Shown: one piece after another, positions 10,787 through 20,657 of the stretch
Numbering within the stretch: the stretch's first letter is position 1
Layout of the letters: each line of letters opens with the position of its first letter
DNA from: Microglena sp. YARC
Lineage: Eukaryota > Chlorophyta > Chlorophyceae > Chlamydomonadales > Chlamydomonadaceae
Direction of reading: 5' to 3'
Assembly: GCA_022414725.1 (NCBI GenBank)
Contig: CM039464.1
Coordinates: 46,068,481 to 46,132,480, forward strand
DNA length: 64,000 bases
Notes under the pieces: model-generated
What the model was told of the DNA's origin: nothing
The model's database searches: none
What the model saw: the letters and a program-made list of their open reading frames with translations, nothing else
Made by a program: the position numbers and the translations under genes

Positions 10787-11610
10787 CTACTTGGGATTGT
10801 TATAGTCATGCTTTGATTTGCTTTGGCTTTCTTAGTTGTACTTAGCTTTCCTTTATTTGGTTAGTTTTTAGTTGTTCATTGGTTTCGGTGGAAGGTGGAA
10901 ATTGATTCAGACCACCGTTATAGCAACCTTATGGTTTTCTGACACTTCGTTCCATAGGCAGATGGTTAATTAGGTGGAGCTTATCATAGATTAGCTATTT
11001 CTCTTTGCTTCACACTGTTTTGAATTCACCAGCCACCTCAGGTGTTTAGTGAATTAGGTGGAGATTGGTAGTTGTTTGTTCGAATTTTTCAGTGAAATGG
11101 TATACTGGATTATCTTGCAGTTGTACTTCCAGATGTACTTCCAGATGTACTTTCACACACCTATTTTCTTCCAGGTGTATTTCAGTAGGTTCATTCCACT
11201 TAGTTAGTGACGTAGCTGGGGATTTATGATAATTAACTTTCATAAATCTTCTTACTTCAAATCATTGAGTAAGAAACCAGTTACACATGGTTTTTTCCTC
11301 CTAGCCTAGTCATGGATACTATGCTAAGAGTAGTATCTAAGGTGAAGGATTTTTCCATCGAGTTTATTTCAGTGGATGAAATTTGTGTACTCTCGTTTGA
11401 GTCCTTTAAGACTTTGATTATTTTTTGTGCTGCTCTCACAAAATATTTCAGTCTTATGTTTAAAAAATTTAAGTTTCATAAATATTTTCATATAGCTATG
11501 ACACTAGTTCTAGTCTGAGGAATATTCCTGGTCCAGACATAAGCTTTATTTTAAAGAGCTTACTAAGTATTTTAGATTTAAATTTTCAGTCAGCTGCTAC
11601 ATAGGTGGAG
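10787..11610 (+). other. Copia unit 3, 3' untranslated internal region
   Basis: Homologous to the other 3' regions, with small deletions near 10798 and 10826. No supported gene. It ends in the AGGTGGAG tract before LTR 4. Confidence 0.75.
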
Positions 11611-11901
11611 TGTCGGCAGATCGCCGGTAGAAGATGTCTGGCTGACCGATTAGTTCCGGAGAACGCGGGGCGGACGGGAACCTTCTAGGTGTTCCGATAC
11701 TTTCTAGGCAGTTGCGTCACACTCTGCTATACCACAGAGTGTGCTCACCATTCCTTTATACTATACGCAGGGTTTACCTATTTCTGTACCCTCATATGAT
11801 TATATTTAATCCTCTGCTTCCCTGCTGTAATGTCGCATCTCTCAATAACGTGCCTCCAGAGTCTCATTGCCCCTCGACCTAATTGGCACACTCCGCCGAC
11901 A
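11611..11901 (+). repeat. Copia LTR 4
   Basis: 291 bp with intact TGTCGG/CCGACA ends, directly followed by GGTTATCGGCCC. Confidence 0.92.
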
Positions 11902-11966
11902 GGTTATCGGCCCCTCTTGACGCGTAACCACTGCGCGGGGATCCGCGGGATCGCGGGGAGTCTACA

Positions 11967-12764
11967 ATGACGACCAATATCCAGTTCACCAACATTGGAA
12001 AGCTGGACCGCTTTAATGGCGCCGTCTGGCGTTCATGGATGCGTGTTCTGTTTGATGCTCATGGCCTTTCCCATCTCATCTCTGATCGCCTGATCAAGAA
12101 GGGAGGATGGCTCTACACGGCATCAGTGAGGACGCTGGAGTATGCTGACCCGTCCCGACGCACTGGCGCGCCTGCGCCAACTGTCCAAGTGCCCGCTGCC
12201 AGCTGGGCTGAGGAGCTCTACCCGGCTGCCTCTCGTCACCAAGTCCTGTCAACGTCGCGTTCGCCTGGCGGAGTAGGGGATGGCTCTGGCTCTAGAGCTG
12301 GAGCTGGGCGTGGCTCTGCTGATCCGCCTGGACAGCGGAGTTCACCCCCTTCCGGTGAGTCCGAGGTTGAGTCGATTGCTGATCCCGCTGATGATGATAA
12401 CGCTGATGCCAATAGGGCTAAAGCTACTGTTCGCGCGGCTGGTTCGATCTTGCGCGATGCTGCTGGCATTCCCTTGCCGCCAGATTCGCCGCCTGATTCG
12501 CGACCAGATTCAGCCCGTGCCACTAAGGCTGACCTAGACGCGAAATTCGTTGCTTACATTACAGCGGCTTTCGAAGCGGACCCGAGCAACGCAGCATCGA
12601 TCTTAACTTTGTTGGGGAAGGCTAAGAAGCCTGATGGGAGTGATAGCGAATTAGCTAAGATCAAGAAGGGCACAGCCTTCATGCGTGCCCACATCTCACC
12701 CCACCTGCTACCTGAATTTGAGTTCTATGAGACACCTCAGCAGATTTACGACACACTCTACTGA
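11967..12764 (+). CDS. Truncated Copia Gag, unit 4
   Basis: 265 residues, intact relative to units 1 and 2. It overlaps the RT-containing ORF in another frame by about 80 bases, so the RT part would need a +1 frameshift or independent initiation. Given the deletion, this overlap is more likely accidental than programmed. Confidence 0.8.
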   Translation: MTTNIQFTNIGKLDRFNGAVWRSWMRVLFDAHGLSHLISDRLIKKGGWLYTASVRTLEYADPSRRTGAPAPTVQVPAASWAEELYPAASRHQVLSTSRSPGGVGDGSGSRAGAGRGSADPPGQRSSPPSGESEVESIADPADDDNADANRAKATVRAAGSILRDAAGIPLPPDSPPDSRPDSARATKADLDAKFVAYITAAFEADPSNAASILTLLGKAKKPDGSDSELAKIKKGTAFMRAHISPHLLPEFEFYETPQQIYDTLY

Positions 12765-14367
12765 GCTGGACTATGCCACTGCCATGGCACCAGACAACCC
12801 TGAGAGAGAGCAATGGAGGTTGGCTATGAAGGAGGAGCTTGCATCCTTGGAGGCTCACCACACCTGGCTACTCACCCCTCGCACCAACCAGAAAGTGCTA
12901 GACACCAGGTGGATCTTCACTAAGAAGCTCGGCACCAATGGTGAAGTGGTGCGTTACAAGGCCAGATATGTGGTCAAAGGCTTCATGCAACGCCCTGGAC
13001 TTGAGTACTCAGATGTGTATGCACCTGTGACCTCCAAGACCACACTGAGGGTTTTACTGGCTGCCGTTGCGGCACGTAACATGCACATCAAGCAGGTGGA
13101 CATCAAAACCGCCTTTTTACTTGGTGAGCTTGAGCCTGAACTTGAACTGTTCTGCTCACAACCGGAAGGCTTTGAAGTCAAGGGTGAAGGTGGTGTCAAG
13201 CTAATCTGCAAGCTGGTGAAGTCTTTGTATGGACTGAAACAAGCCCCTAGGATTTGGGCTAAGACTGTGAGGGAGCTGCTGGTCAAGTTTGGGTTCAGAC
13301 CCTCTAGGTTTGACCCAGCACTTTACATCTGGCAGGACCCTGCAGGCTTGTGGCACTACGTGCTGACCTACGTTGACGACTTCTTGATCTGTGTTCATCA
13401 TCTCAGCCTCTACAGAGCTTTTCTGAAAGCTATGGAGGATGCTGGTTGGACCTACAAGGAGCTTGGCACGCCTGAGCAGTTCTTATCGCTGGACATGCAA
13501 GTCACCGTCGACGACAAGGAGCGTTGCACCCAGATCATCCTCTCCCAACACAGTGCTATCACTGACCTGTGTAAGAGATTTGACTTCACTACTGCTAAGG
13601 AGACCTACTCCACTCCTATGGTCAGTGGAGACTTCACTAGTGACGCCGTCAAGAGCAAGCTCCTTCCCAACAACAAGCTCTACATCTCACTGATCGGGAG
13701 CTTCATCTACCTATCGACCTGCACCCGCCCAGATATCGCTTTTGCTGTCAGCACCCTGTCCAGGTTTTCAGCCAACCCCACCGAGGCTCACTGGAAGGCA
13801 GCTAAGCGGTTGCTTATCTACCTGAGGGACCACAGGTACTTGGGGATTTGCTACAAGTCTGGAGCTGGATCTGAACTGACTGTCTTCAGTGATTCATCCT
13901 TTGGTGAATGCAAGTTGTCTAGGTGCTCCCAGACTGGAGTTGTCATCCTCTCTGCTGGAAGCCTCATCTCCTGGAGTAGCAAGCGCCAGATCACCCCGGC
14001 CGTAAGCACGGGAGAAGCCGAATACCAAGCACTGGGCACTACTGCTCGAGAGGTAATTTGGCTCAAGTACCTTAGGGCTGACATGGGCTTCCCCTCTTCA
14101 GTTGTTACTATTCAGTGTGATTCTACAGGAGCTATCTCTTGGACTGGAGATTGGAAGCTGGAGCCCAAGGCTAAGCACATTGATGTGATTCACCATTACA
14201 TTCAGTGCTTGGTAGATGATGGGAGGGTGAAGGTTGTGTATGTTAATACCAAGGAGAACAAGGCTGACACTTTCACCAAGGGGTTGGCTCCAGGACCTTT
14301 CTGGGACCATGTCAAGATGCATGGCATGGTGACCTACAAGGACCCCACTTCCCCTTCCAAGGCTTAG
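12685..14367 (+). CDS. Copia reverse transcriptase-RNase H, unit 4 (best preserved)
   Basis: 560-residue ORF, the longest RT reading frame in the array. About 25 N-terminal residues are out-of-frame gag. Real Pol homology begins near ELDYATAM (residue 27). Domain order: RT with motif A VDIKTAF (Asp139), LYGLKQAPR (181-189) and YVDD (229-232), then RNase H with Asp403 (FSDSSF), Glu444 (GEAEY), Asp479 (CDSTGAI) and Asp528 (NKADTF). All RT and RNase H catalytic residues are present. Protease and integrase are missing, so the unit cannot be autonomous. It could act only with proteins supplied by a full-length relative. Confidence 0.9.
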   Translation: MPTSHPTCYLNLSSMRHLSRFTTHSTELDYATAMAPDNPEREQWRLAMKEELASLEAHHTWLLTPRTNQKVLDTRWIFTKKLGTNGEVVRYKARYVVKGFMQRPGLEYSDVYAPVTSKTTLRVLLAAVAARNMHIKQVDIKTAFLLGELEPELELFCSQPEGFEVKGEGGVKLICKLVKSLYGLKQAPRIWAKTVRELLVKFGFRPSRFDPALYIWQDPAGLWHYVLTYVDDFLICVHHLSLYRAFLKAMEDAGWTYKELGTPEQFLSLDMQVTVDDKERCTQIILSQHSAITDLCKRFDFTTAKETYSTPMVSGDFTSDAVKSKLLPNNKLYISLIGSFIYLSTCTRPDIAFAVSTLSRFSANPTEAHWKAAKRLLIYLRDHRYLGICYKSGAGSELTVFSDSSFGECKLSRCSQTGVVILSAGSLISWSSKRQITPAVSTGEAEYQALGTTAREVIWLKYLRADMGFPSSVVTIQCDSTGAISWTGDWKLEPKAKHIDVIHHYIQCLVDDGRVKVVYVNTKENKADTFTKGLAPGPFWDHVKMHGMVTYKDPTSPSKA

Positions 14368-15215
14368 TTGCCTTATTTATGAACACTGACTACTTGGGAT
14401 TGGTTATAGTCATGCTTTGATTTGCTTTGGGCTTTCTTAGTTGTACTTAGCTTTCCTTTATTTGGTTAGTTTTTAGTTGTTCATTGGTTTCGGTGGAAGG
14501 TGGAAATTGATTCAGACCACCGTTATAGCAACCTTATGGTTTTCTGACACTTCGTTCCATAGGCAGATGGTTAATTAGGTGGAGCTTATCATAGATTAGC
14601 TATTTCTCTTTGCTTCACACTGTTTTGAATTCACCAGCCACCTCAGGTGTTTAGTGAATTAGGTGGAGATTGGTAGTTGTTTGTTCGAATTTTTCAGTGA
14701 AATGGTATACTGGATTATCTTGCAGTTGTACTTCCAGATGTACTTCCAGATGTACTTTCACACACCTATTTTCTTCCAGGTGTATTTCAGTAGGTTCATT
14801 CCACTTAGTTAGTGACGTAGCTGGGGATTTATGATAATTAACTTTCATAAATCTTCTTACTTCAAATCATTGAGTAAGAAACCAGTTACACATGGTTTTT
14901 TCCTCCTAGCCTAGTCATGGATACTATGCTAAGAGTAGTATCTAAGGTGAAGGATTTTTCCATCGAGTTTATTTCAGTGGATGAAATTTGTGTACTCTCG
15001 TTTGAGTCCTTTAAGACTTTGATTATTTTTTGTGCTGCTCTCACAAAATATTTCAGTCTTATGTTTAAAAAATTTAAGTTTCATAAATATTTTCATATAG
15101 CTATGACACTAGTTCTAGTCTGAGGAATATTCCTGGTCCAGACATAAGCTTTATTTTAAAGAGCTTACCAAGTATTTTAGATTTAAATTTTCAGTCAGCT
15201 GCTACATAGGTGGAG
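14368..15215 (+). other. Copia unit 4, 3' untranslated internal region
   Basis: Same as in the other units, with no supported gene. It ends in the purine tract AGGTGGAG before LTR 5. Confidence 0.75.
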
Positions 15216-15501
15216 TGTCGGCAGATCGCCGGTAGAAGATGTCTGGCTGACCGATTAGTTCCGGAGAACGCGGGGCGGACGGGAACCTTCTAGGTGTTCC
15301 GATACCTTCTAGGCAGTTGCGTCACACTCTGCTATACCACAGAGTGTGCTCACCATTCCTTTATACTATACACAGGGTTTACCTATTTCTGTACCCTCAT
15401 ATGATTATATTTAATCCTCTGCTTCCCTGCTGTAATGTCGCATCTCTCAATAACGTGCCTCCAGAGTCTCATTGCCCCTCGACCTAATTGGCACACTCCG
15501 C
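15216..15501 (+). repeat. Copia LTR 5, right end of the array, last 5 bases missing
   Basis: Starts TGTCGG and matches the other LTRs up to ACACTCCGC, then runs directly into unrelated sequence without CGACA. A normal integration would keep the terminal CA, so this end was made by deletion or recombination. Confidence 0.9.
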
Positions 15502-15580
15502 TGAAAAACTTGGTTACATAGCTTCAGCCAGCAATTTGGCTAGACGCTGTCTTAGGTAGTTACATTACATGTTAAAGTCT
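15502..15580 (-). repeat. Fragment of an unidentified dispersed element
   Basis: Shares AACTTGGTTACAT...TTACAT with copies at 55276-55345 and 60872-60945. On the minus strand those copies can be read as IDYVTA-DGEQ...CNQVQ. The Copia array ends inside or next to this element. Confidence 0.5.
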
Positions 15581-15789
15581 ACTTGACACAGCGAGGGTGT
15601 ATGAGACTCGAAGGTAGTAAACAAATAAATACCAGGGAACATGTAAACGCGGACAAATCAAATTTTGCCTTTACATTTCTTCTTTTTCTTTTATTACCGG
15701 TATGCATAGATATGGTCGCTACCAGGGTTGTTCATGAGGATCCCCAGCTAACAGCGACAAATTGCTGGCTGATGGTATGCAACCGAGTT

Positions 15790-16070
15790 CAAGTTCAAGT
15801 GAGACGCAACCAATCTCACAGCCTGCGTCCCGAGACGCAATTGACCCGTAGCCAGGGTTGTTCAGGACGCTGCGTCCTCCGTCTCAGACGCAACGTCTAA
15901 GGATCCGTTGCGTCCCAGGACGCAACGTGGGTAGGGTCCGTTGACCAGAATGAAGGGTCTGTTGCGTCTCAGGACGCAGGCTATACAGTTGCTTGCGTCT
16001 CAGGCAGCAGAGCTGGGGGTCCTCCTGAAGTACCCTGGCCCTGAGACGCAACTGACCCGTAGCCACTGTG
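15790..16070. repeat. Cluster of GAGACGCAA / TTGCGTCTC motifs
   Basis: At least seven copies of GAGACGCAA-like words occur in both orientations, some paired as TTGCGTCTCAGGACGCA. The phrase ACGCAA.TGACCCGTAGCCA occurs twice. No gene is recognised. Confidence 0.55.
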
Positions 16071-16145
16071 CATCTCATTCAATGTCCACGTCAACATGAT
16101 TGCATTCTGCACTCAGGAGTGTGGTGTCCTAGTAAAAAAGAAAGA

Positions 16146-16750
16146 TAACGCCTGGAGGGGCGTGATGCTAGGGGGCCCCTCCCGCAGACAGTACACCGCA
16201 GCTGGGGAAAGTCACCATGGCAGACTACGTCTACGTACTATGTAAGTATCACCCTCCAGGCGGTAGGGATTCCGTCATGCAACGTGTGGCAAGAATGCTT
16301 GCACAGGAGGCCATTGTCCTGGTAGTAGTAAGCGATTTCCCCAAGGTTTTGGGCCTAAAATTTCATTACCAACAGTGCTCGACGCCCAGGTCTCGGTTTT
16401 GAGATGAAACATACAAAATCGGTCTGCACCAGCTTGCTTACATTCTGGCTCAACCAATCTACTCATGTATCTATCAGAAACATGTTCGCAAAATTTGCTA
16501 TGCTATGGTATATAGACACAGTATAGTACCAATCTCTCGACCTTAGGGATCAGTCGCGAACACGTAGACAAACTCATCTCTAAGCTGCACAGAGAATATA
16601 TCGCCTCCTGTACCAGCATTCTTGCCACACTTCGCATGAAGGAGTCCCTCCCGCCTGGAGGATGACACTTACTATGTCTGCCATGGTGACTTTCCCCAGC
16701 TGCGGGATACGGGAGGGTCCCATTAACACCACGCCCCTCCAGGCGTTATA
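16146..16750. repeat. Foldback pair of a SINE-tail-like repeat
   Basis: 16146-16310 and 16605-16750 are inverted, diverged copies of one another (AACGCCTGGAGGGGCGTG...TTGCCACAC and its complement). The outer ends resemble the AACACCACGCCCCACCAGGCGTTAT tail of the tRNA-derived repeats at 41064 and elsewhere. The 300-bp spacer has no recognised content. Confidence 0.65.
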
Positions 16751-17571
16751 TTTTTTTAGCTTTTTTTTAGCCACAGTATAAGGCGACACAATGGACACGC
16801 ATAGGTTGCGTGACATAGGTGCTTACCTGCCAGGTCACGGACCGCGTGGGCCAGATACTGCTAGGTAGTTGTACCTGCTGCACTTGTCCTGCAGGTTTAC
16901 CCTGACCTAGCTATTATCTGATACAGTCTAGGTCAGATTACTGTAGGTTTACCCTGACCTAGCTATCATCTGATTCTCATTATCACAAAATTGCAGTCAC
17001 ACTATCTTGATGACTCAACCATGTTACAACACATCCTGTCACACTATCCTGGTAACCCTATCCTACTGACCAAATCCTAGTCCCTGAAGGGGGCGAGTCG
17101 GCAGCCTTTGGCATTGACTGAATGACTGAAAGGGCTATGCAAGACATCATTTACGTGGTTCTCGCAAGGGGGGTAATTGTTGGCTGCAATGTGCAGACGG
17201 TTAGACGCCAAACCTGGCATATAGAACCTAACAATTATAAAATTAAGTAAAACATTATGGTGAGCAACCTGTCCCTCACCATGAGGCCCGTCCTGACCAA
17301 CAGGCCCATGAGTCTTCTGCTTCTGAGCATCCTGATGTGATCCCTCCTGAGGCCTCTGCTGCCACTACTGCCAGTACTGCTGCCGCTAATATAAGTTCCA
17401 GTTAAGCAAGACAAAGCAGCGATTCCATCGCGTTCAGAGATGCGTACCTTAGGTAATCTTCCGATTGCCAGGCGGCAATTGACATTGCTCGGTCGACCCG
17501 GCTTTCTCTCCTTATGACCTTGGCGCACCTTGAACTTGTTAGCGACCAGGATGAGCTTCACCTTGTATAGC
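16751..17571. other. Non-coding stretch, no gene recognised
   Basis: Contains a direct duplication of TTTACCCTGACCTAGCTAT near 16893 and 16947. A 108-codon minus-strand ORF at 17235-17561 has no recognisable domain and no clear splice context, so I leave it uncalled. Confidence 0.4.
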
Positions 17572-17708
17572 TAGGGAACGGAAATATGATATCAGATGAT
17601 GCCGGCAGTCAGACTAGGCCCAAGTTACTATTTAAACGCAATATCATATGATGCAATTTGTATGATATCATATTTACCTTCGGCCAGCATCATATTGGCC
17701 GATCCCTA
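17572..17708 (+). mobile_element. MITE, TAGGGAACGGCA family, ATGATATCAT-rich subtype
   Basis: Begins TAGGGAACGG and ends CCGATCCCTA, with an interior rich in ATATCATATGAT palindromes. Flanking octamers TGTATAGC and TACATAGC match at 6 of 8 positions, suggesting an 8-bp target duplication. Relatives lie at 25369, 34579 and 55666. Confidence 0.75.
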
Positions 17709-17789
17709 TACATAGCTCGGCTGACCCAACCGCCTGCAGTCCTGTGCCCCCTGCGGTTAACCCCCAACCTCCCAATTTGAACTGGAATA

Positions 17790-18025
17790 TTGGCTTGGCT
17801 TCAACTTGCATGGCCTGAACCTGATAACTGTCAAGTGGCATCCTGGTGATCTGGCCCTGTGGCCCTGCCAACTTTTGGCTTGGCTTCAATTTACATGGCC
17901 TGACAATCTGTGTCAGACTGGTGATCTGGCCCTGTGGCCCAGCCAACTACTGACTTGGCTTCAATTTACATGGCCTGACAATCTGTGTCAGTCTGGTGAT
18001 CTGGCCCTGTGGCCCAGCTGAGCCC
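17790..18025 (+). repeat. Three tandem copies of a 75-87 bp repeat
   Basis: CTTGGCTTCAA...CATGGCCTGA...GGTGATCTGGCCCTGTGGCCC recurs from about 17794, 17881 and 17956. Confidence 0.8.
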
Positions 18026-18164
18026 CCATGAAGGTGGTGGCCCATGCCTGGGTCAGCAGTCTTCGTGGTTTGAAACATAAATAATCGAGCATGCCGATGC
18101 TTTGGCCAAGCCACTTGGCCCTCGGAAACATTATCGGACGTGACAGATGCTCCAGTGCAAGCAA

Positions 18165-18322
18165 ACGGGCTGCCCCCCTCCACCTCAAGCCTTGCAGTCA
18201 GGTGTACTATTAATGTATTTAAACTTACTACGGTGCAATATGCCTTCAGTTTATGCTTGGTGGTTGGCCCCGGCGTAAACAAACGGGCTGCCCCCTAAAC
18301 CTCACGCCTTGTAAGAGGGCAT
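18165..18322 (-). repeat. Two copies of a 70-bp dispersed repeat
   Basis: AAACGGGCTGCCCCC...CTC..GCCTTG occurs twice here. The complement occurs at 34793-34872 and 52566-52650 as GCCTTG...GAGGTTGAGGGGG...AGCCCGTTTGCTT. Confidence 0.7.
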
Positions 18323-18326
18323 GCAT

Positions 18327-18470
18327 GTATGTGTGTTACAGTCCAGGGGTAGGCCAAAGGGACTTGCCCAACAATGACAGGAAGGGCTGAAAAGAAAAAG
18401 TATTGGTGAACTGAACCCCAAACAATCTTTTTGCTGATGGGGGCCCCGATATCGGGCTACATTCGGCATA
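18327..18470 (+). repeat. Dispersed repeat, CAGTCCAGGGGTAGGCC family
   Basis: About 145 bp, running from ACAGTCCAGGGGTAGGCCAA to GGGGGCCC...GGGCTACATT. Other copies lie at 39893 (inverted), 47513 and 55851. No coding potential. Confidence 0.75.
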
Positions 18471-18474
18471 CGAT

Positions 18475-18785
18475 TTATTTATTCAAAGCAGAGGCGTTTC
18501 TTTTTCACAGTCTTCTTTTCTTCGTCCTTCCACCCCCCGAACTGTCCTTGCCATCATCAATTGCTTTCTTGAAATTAATTTACAGCACAGACATTTCCTT
18601 TTCGCAGTCCTTCTCTTCTTCATCGTTCTGCCCCCGGGACTGTCCTTGTCATCATCGATTGCTTTCTTGATATTTATTTACAGCAGAGGCCGAGCAGAGG
18701 CGTTTCCTTTTCGCAGTCCTCCTCTTCTTCGTCCTTCCGCCCCCCGGGACAGTCCTTGCCATAATCTATTGCTTTCTTGATATTT
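18475..18785 (-). repeat. Three diverged copies of the last-exon tail of the VTT gene
   Basis: Just downstream of the stop codon (in gene orientation), the final 90 or so coding bases recur three times with a period of 100-112 bp: ATCAAGAAAGCAAT.GAT, GACAGTCCCGGGGG, GAAGAAGAG and TGCTGTAAAT. The copies are decayed and lie beyond the stop, so they would be 3' UTR or flank. Confidence 0.85.
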
Positions 18786-18787
18786 AT

Positions 18788-19150
18788 TTATAGTAGAGGT
18801 TTCGCCTCTTCACAGTCCTTCTTTTCTTCGTCCTTGCGACCCCCGGGACTGTCCTTGTCATCATCGACTGCCTTCTTGATCACCACACCGATGTACCACA
18901 CCATACCGACGAAGAACAGCACTGACACCGCAATGCCCGTGATCCTGAGCGCCTTAGCAGTTCCACTCTCCTCATCCCCGCTATCATCTCCCCCTCCACT
19001 GAGGGTCTTGATGATATCGGAAGAGATGCTGCCCAAGTATGCGTAGAGCAGAGTGTAAGGGACGAGTGAGATAGCGGTAGCGATCACAAACATCGACATC
19101 TCAATACTCATGAGGGAGAGGCAGTAGTTCATGAGGGAGTCGGGGAGCAC
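18788..19150 (-). CDS. VTT/SNARE-associated membrane protein, exon 4 (C-terminus)
   Basis: Residues 197-316 of the product. The exon opens after CTACAG and joins exon 3 in phase 0, giving RLSP-VLPDSLMNYCLSL. This matches the R.SP..P...LNY.....T block of TVP38/TMEM64 and DedA proteins. Two hydrophobic spans follow (about MFVIATAISLVPYTLLYAYL and ITGIAVSVLFFVGMVWYIGV), separated by an acidic, glycine-rich loop. The C-terminal tail is highly charged (KDEEKKDCEEAKPLL) and cytosolic in appearance. The TAA stop is at 18788-18790. The tail is copied three times downstream. Confidence 0.88.
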   Translation of the reverse strand: MLPDSLMNYCLSLMSIEMSMFVIATAISLVPYTLLYAYLGSISSDIIKTLSGGGDDSGDEESGTAKALRITGIAVSVLFFVGMVWYIGVVIKKAVDDDKDSPGGRKDEEKKDCEEAKPLL

Positions 19151-20363
19151 CTGTAGGGCAGGGTTTAGGGTTTAGGGCAGGTAATGGCAGGGAGGTTGAG
19201 GAGGGAGGGCAGGGCAATGGCAGGGGAGGGCAGGGGCAGAGAAGGAGGGCGGGGAAGGGCGGGGGGGGGGGGGGGGGGGGGGGGCAAGGAGCAGGGCAGG
19301 GGCTGGGGAGGGCAGGGGCAGAGGAGGGCAGGGATAAGCAGGGGCAGGGGTAGGGCAGGGTGGGGTAGGGCAGGGGCAAAGAGGGAGACAGGGCAGGGCA
19401 GGCAGGGTTGAGGGTGTCCGGGTACTTCTGGGAGTGATTTGCCTAGTTGCAGAGTATGTGGACAGCTGGAAAGGATTGAGTTGGTAGAGGCTGTGCTTTA
19501 CTTGGCAAGTTTGTGCATGGCAGGTCAGGATTGAGTGTTGGAGGGCTGTGGTGTGCTTGCTTGGAACGTATGTGCAAGGTCTCCTTTAACCTGCTTGGCC
19601 ATCCCCTAACTGTGTGCATGTGTATGTGTGTGTGTGGTGTAGGTGTAGGAGCATGTAGGTGTGTTGGTATAGGTTTAGATAAGGGTGTGGGTGTAGATAA
19701 AGGTGTATGTGCATGTGTATATAAGGGTTTAGGTGTATATAAACGTGTAGGTGTATGTAAGGGTGTAGATATCCCTATCCCCCCCCCCCCCCCCCCCCCC
19801 CCCCCCCTTCCCCCCCACCTCCACGCCCCTTGTCCCCATCCCAAGCCCTTTCTATGCATTGAAGTCAGGCCAAGTATTTCACATCGTTTAACACAGAGGA
19901 TTTCAAAACATGTTTACAAGTCATTTCACATCGTATAACTTCGCAACGTATTTACAACATTTTACTTCACAACGTTTTACTTCACATTTTCACTTCACAA
20001 CGTTATACTTCACAACGTTTTACTTCACAACGTCTAACTTCAAAATGTGTAACTTCAAAACGTATTTTTCAAAACGTGTAACTTCAAAACGTATACCACA
20101 ATGATTAAATTCTAAACGTTTTCACAATGTTTAACTTCAAAACGCATTTTTCACAATGTTTTACTTCAAAACATATTTCACAATGATTAACGTCAAAGTG
20201 AATTTCACAATGTTTAACTTCAAAACGTATTTCACAACGTTTACTTCACAACCTATTGACTATGTATTGCACACCGTATTTGACAACATATTTACAGCGT
20301 TATTTGCACTGTATTTTACAACATATTTAAAACGTATCTATAACACCGTATCCCCGATCCGGA
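19151..20363 (-). other. VTT gene intron 3: low-complexity DNA
   Basis: Contains a GGCAGGG-rich purine tract with a G run (19259-19284), a C run of about 30 (19778-19807) and GTGTAGGTGTA repeats. From 19880 to 20340 there are degenerate TTCACAACGT / CTTCAAAACGTAT repeats of 15-25 bp. No gene is seen. Confidence 0.75.
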
Positions 20364-20560
20364 CTCAGAGTGGCTCAATGGTAGAGTTTCCGACTTTGAT
20401 TGAAGGAGATGCCGGGTTCGAACCCCGTCGGGAGCGTTTCGGTTCTCACGGTGGCCGTCAACCGTATGCAACGTGACTGGTTCTAGCCTCGTTGCCAACT
20501 CGAGCAAGGTGAGCTTACGAACCGGTGTCGATAACACCACGTCCTTAGTAGGGTCAACTA
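20364..20560 (+). repeat. tRNA-derived SINE-like repeat, divergent subfamily
   Basis: Has an A-box-like GTGGCTCAATGGTAGAG and a B-box GGGTTCGAACCCC in tRNA spacing. The acceptor-stem halves do not pair, so it is not a functional tRNA gene. A tRNA-unrelated body follows, with ACACCACGTCC similar to the tail of the SINEs at 41064 and elsewhere. Confidence 0.6.
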
Positions 20561-20657
20561 TCCCCGGCAGTGTGACTTACTTGGATGTTCGAATTTTCAA
20601 TTTTCAAAATTGTATAACACCGTATTTCACAACATTCAAACTCAGAGGATCACCTAC

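Larger units (their letters stand above)
1..15501 (+). mobile_element. Tandem array of Copia-type LTR retrotransposon units
   Basis: Five LTRs start at 798, 4405, 8011, 11611 and 15216, giving periods of 3607, 3606, 3600 and 3605 bp. Between them lie four complete internal regions, plus a partial one at 1-797, all on the plus strand. Adjacent units share one LTR, so the order is LTR-internal-LTR-internal and so on, not a set of separate insertions with flanking duplications. Units differ only by scattered substitutions and 1-2 bp indels. All carry the same gag-to-RT deletion, so the array amplified after the deletion arose. The left end lies outside the window. The right end loses the last five LTR bases. 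A collapsed or duplicated assembly is the main alternative, but unit-specific indels argue for real copies. Confidence 0.93.

Noticed and set aside
12685..12764. Programmed +1 frameshift between gag and RT
   Set aside because: The overlap arises at a deletion junction, the extra RT N-terminus is out-of-frame gag, and no slippery site is evident.
17235..17561. Minus-strand ORF beginning KLILVANK, GTPase-like at a glance
   Set aside because: No P-loop, switch or NKxD motif follows, and there are no partner exons. The similarity is a few hydrophobic residues.
19160..19180. Internal telomeric repeat (GGGTTTAGGGTTTAGGG)
   Set aside because: Only two units, embedded in a GGCAGGG-rich low-complexity tract. 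No evidence of a chromosome end.
20364..20440. Functional tRNA gene
   Set aside because: A and B boxes are present but the acceptor and anticodon stems do not pair. The tail matches local SINE-like repeats.
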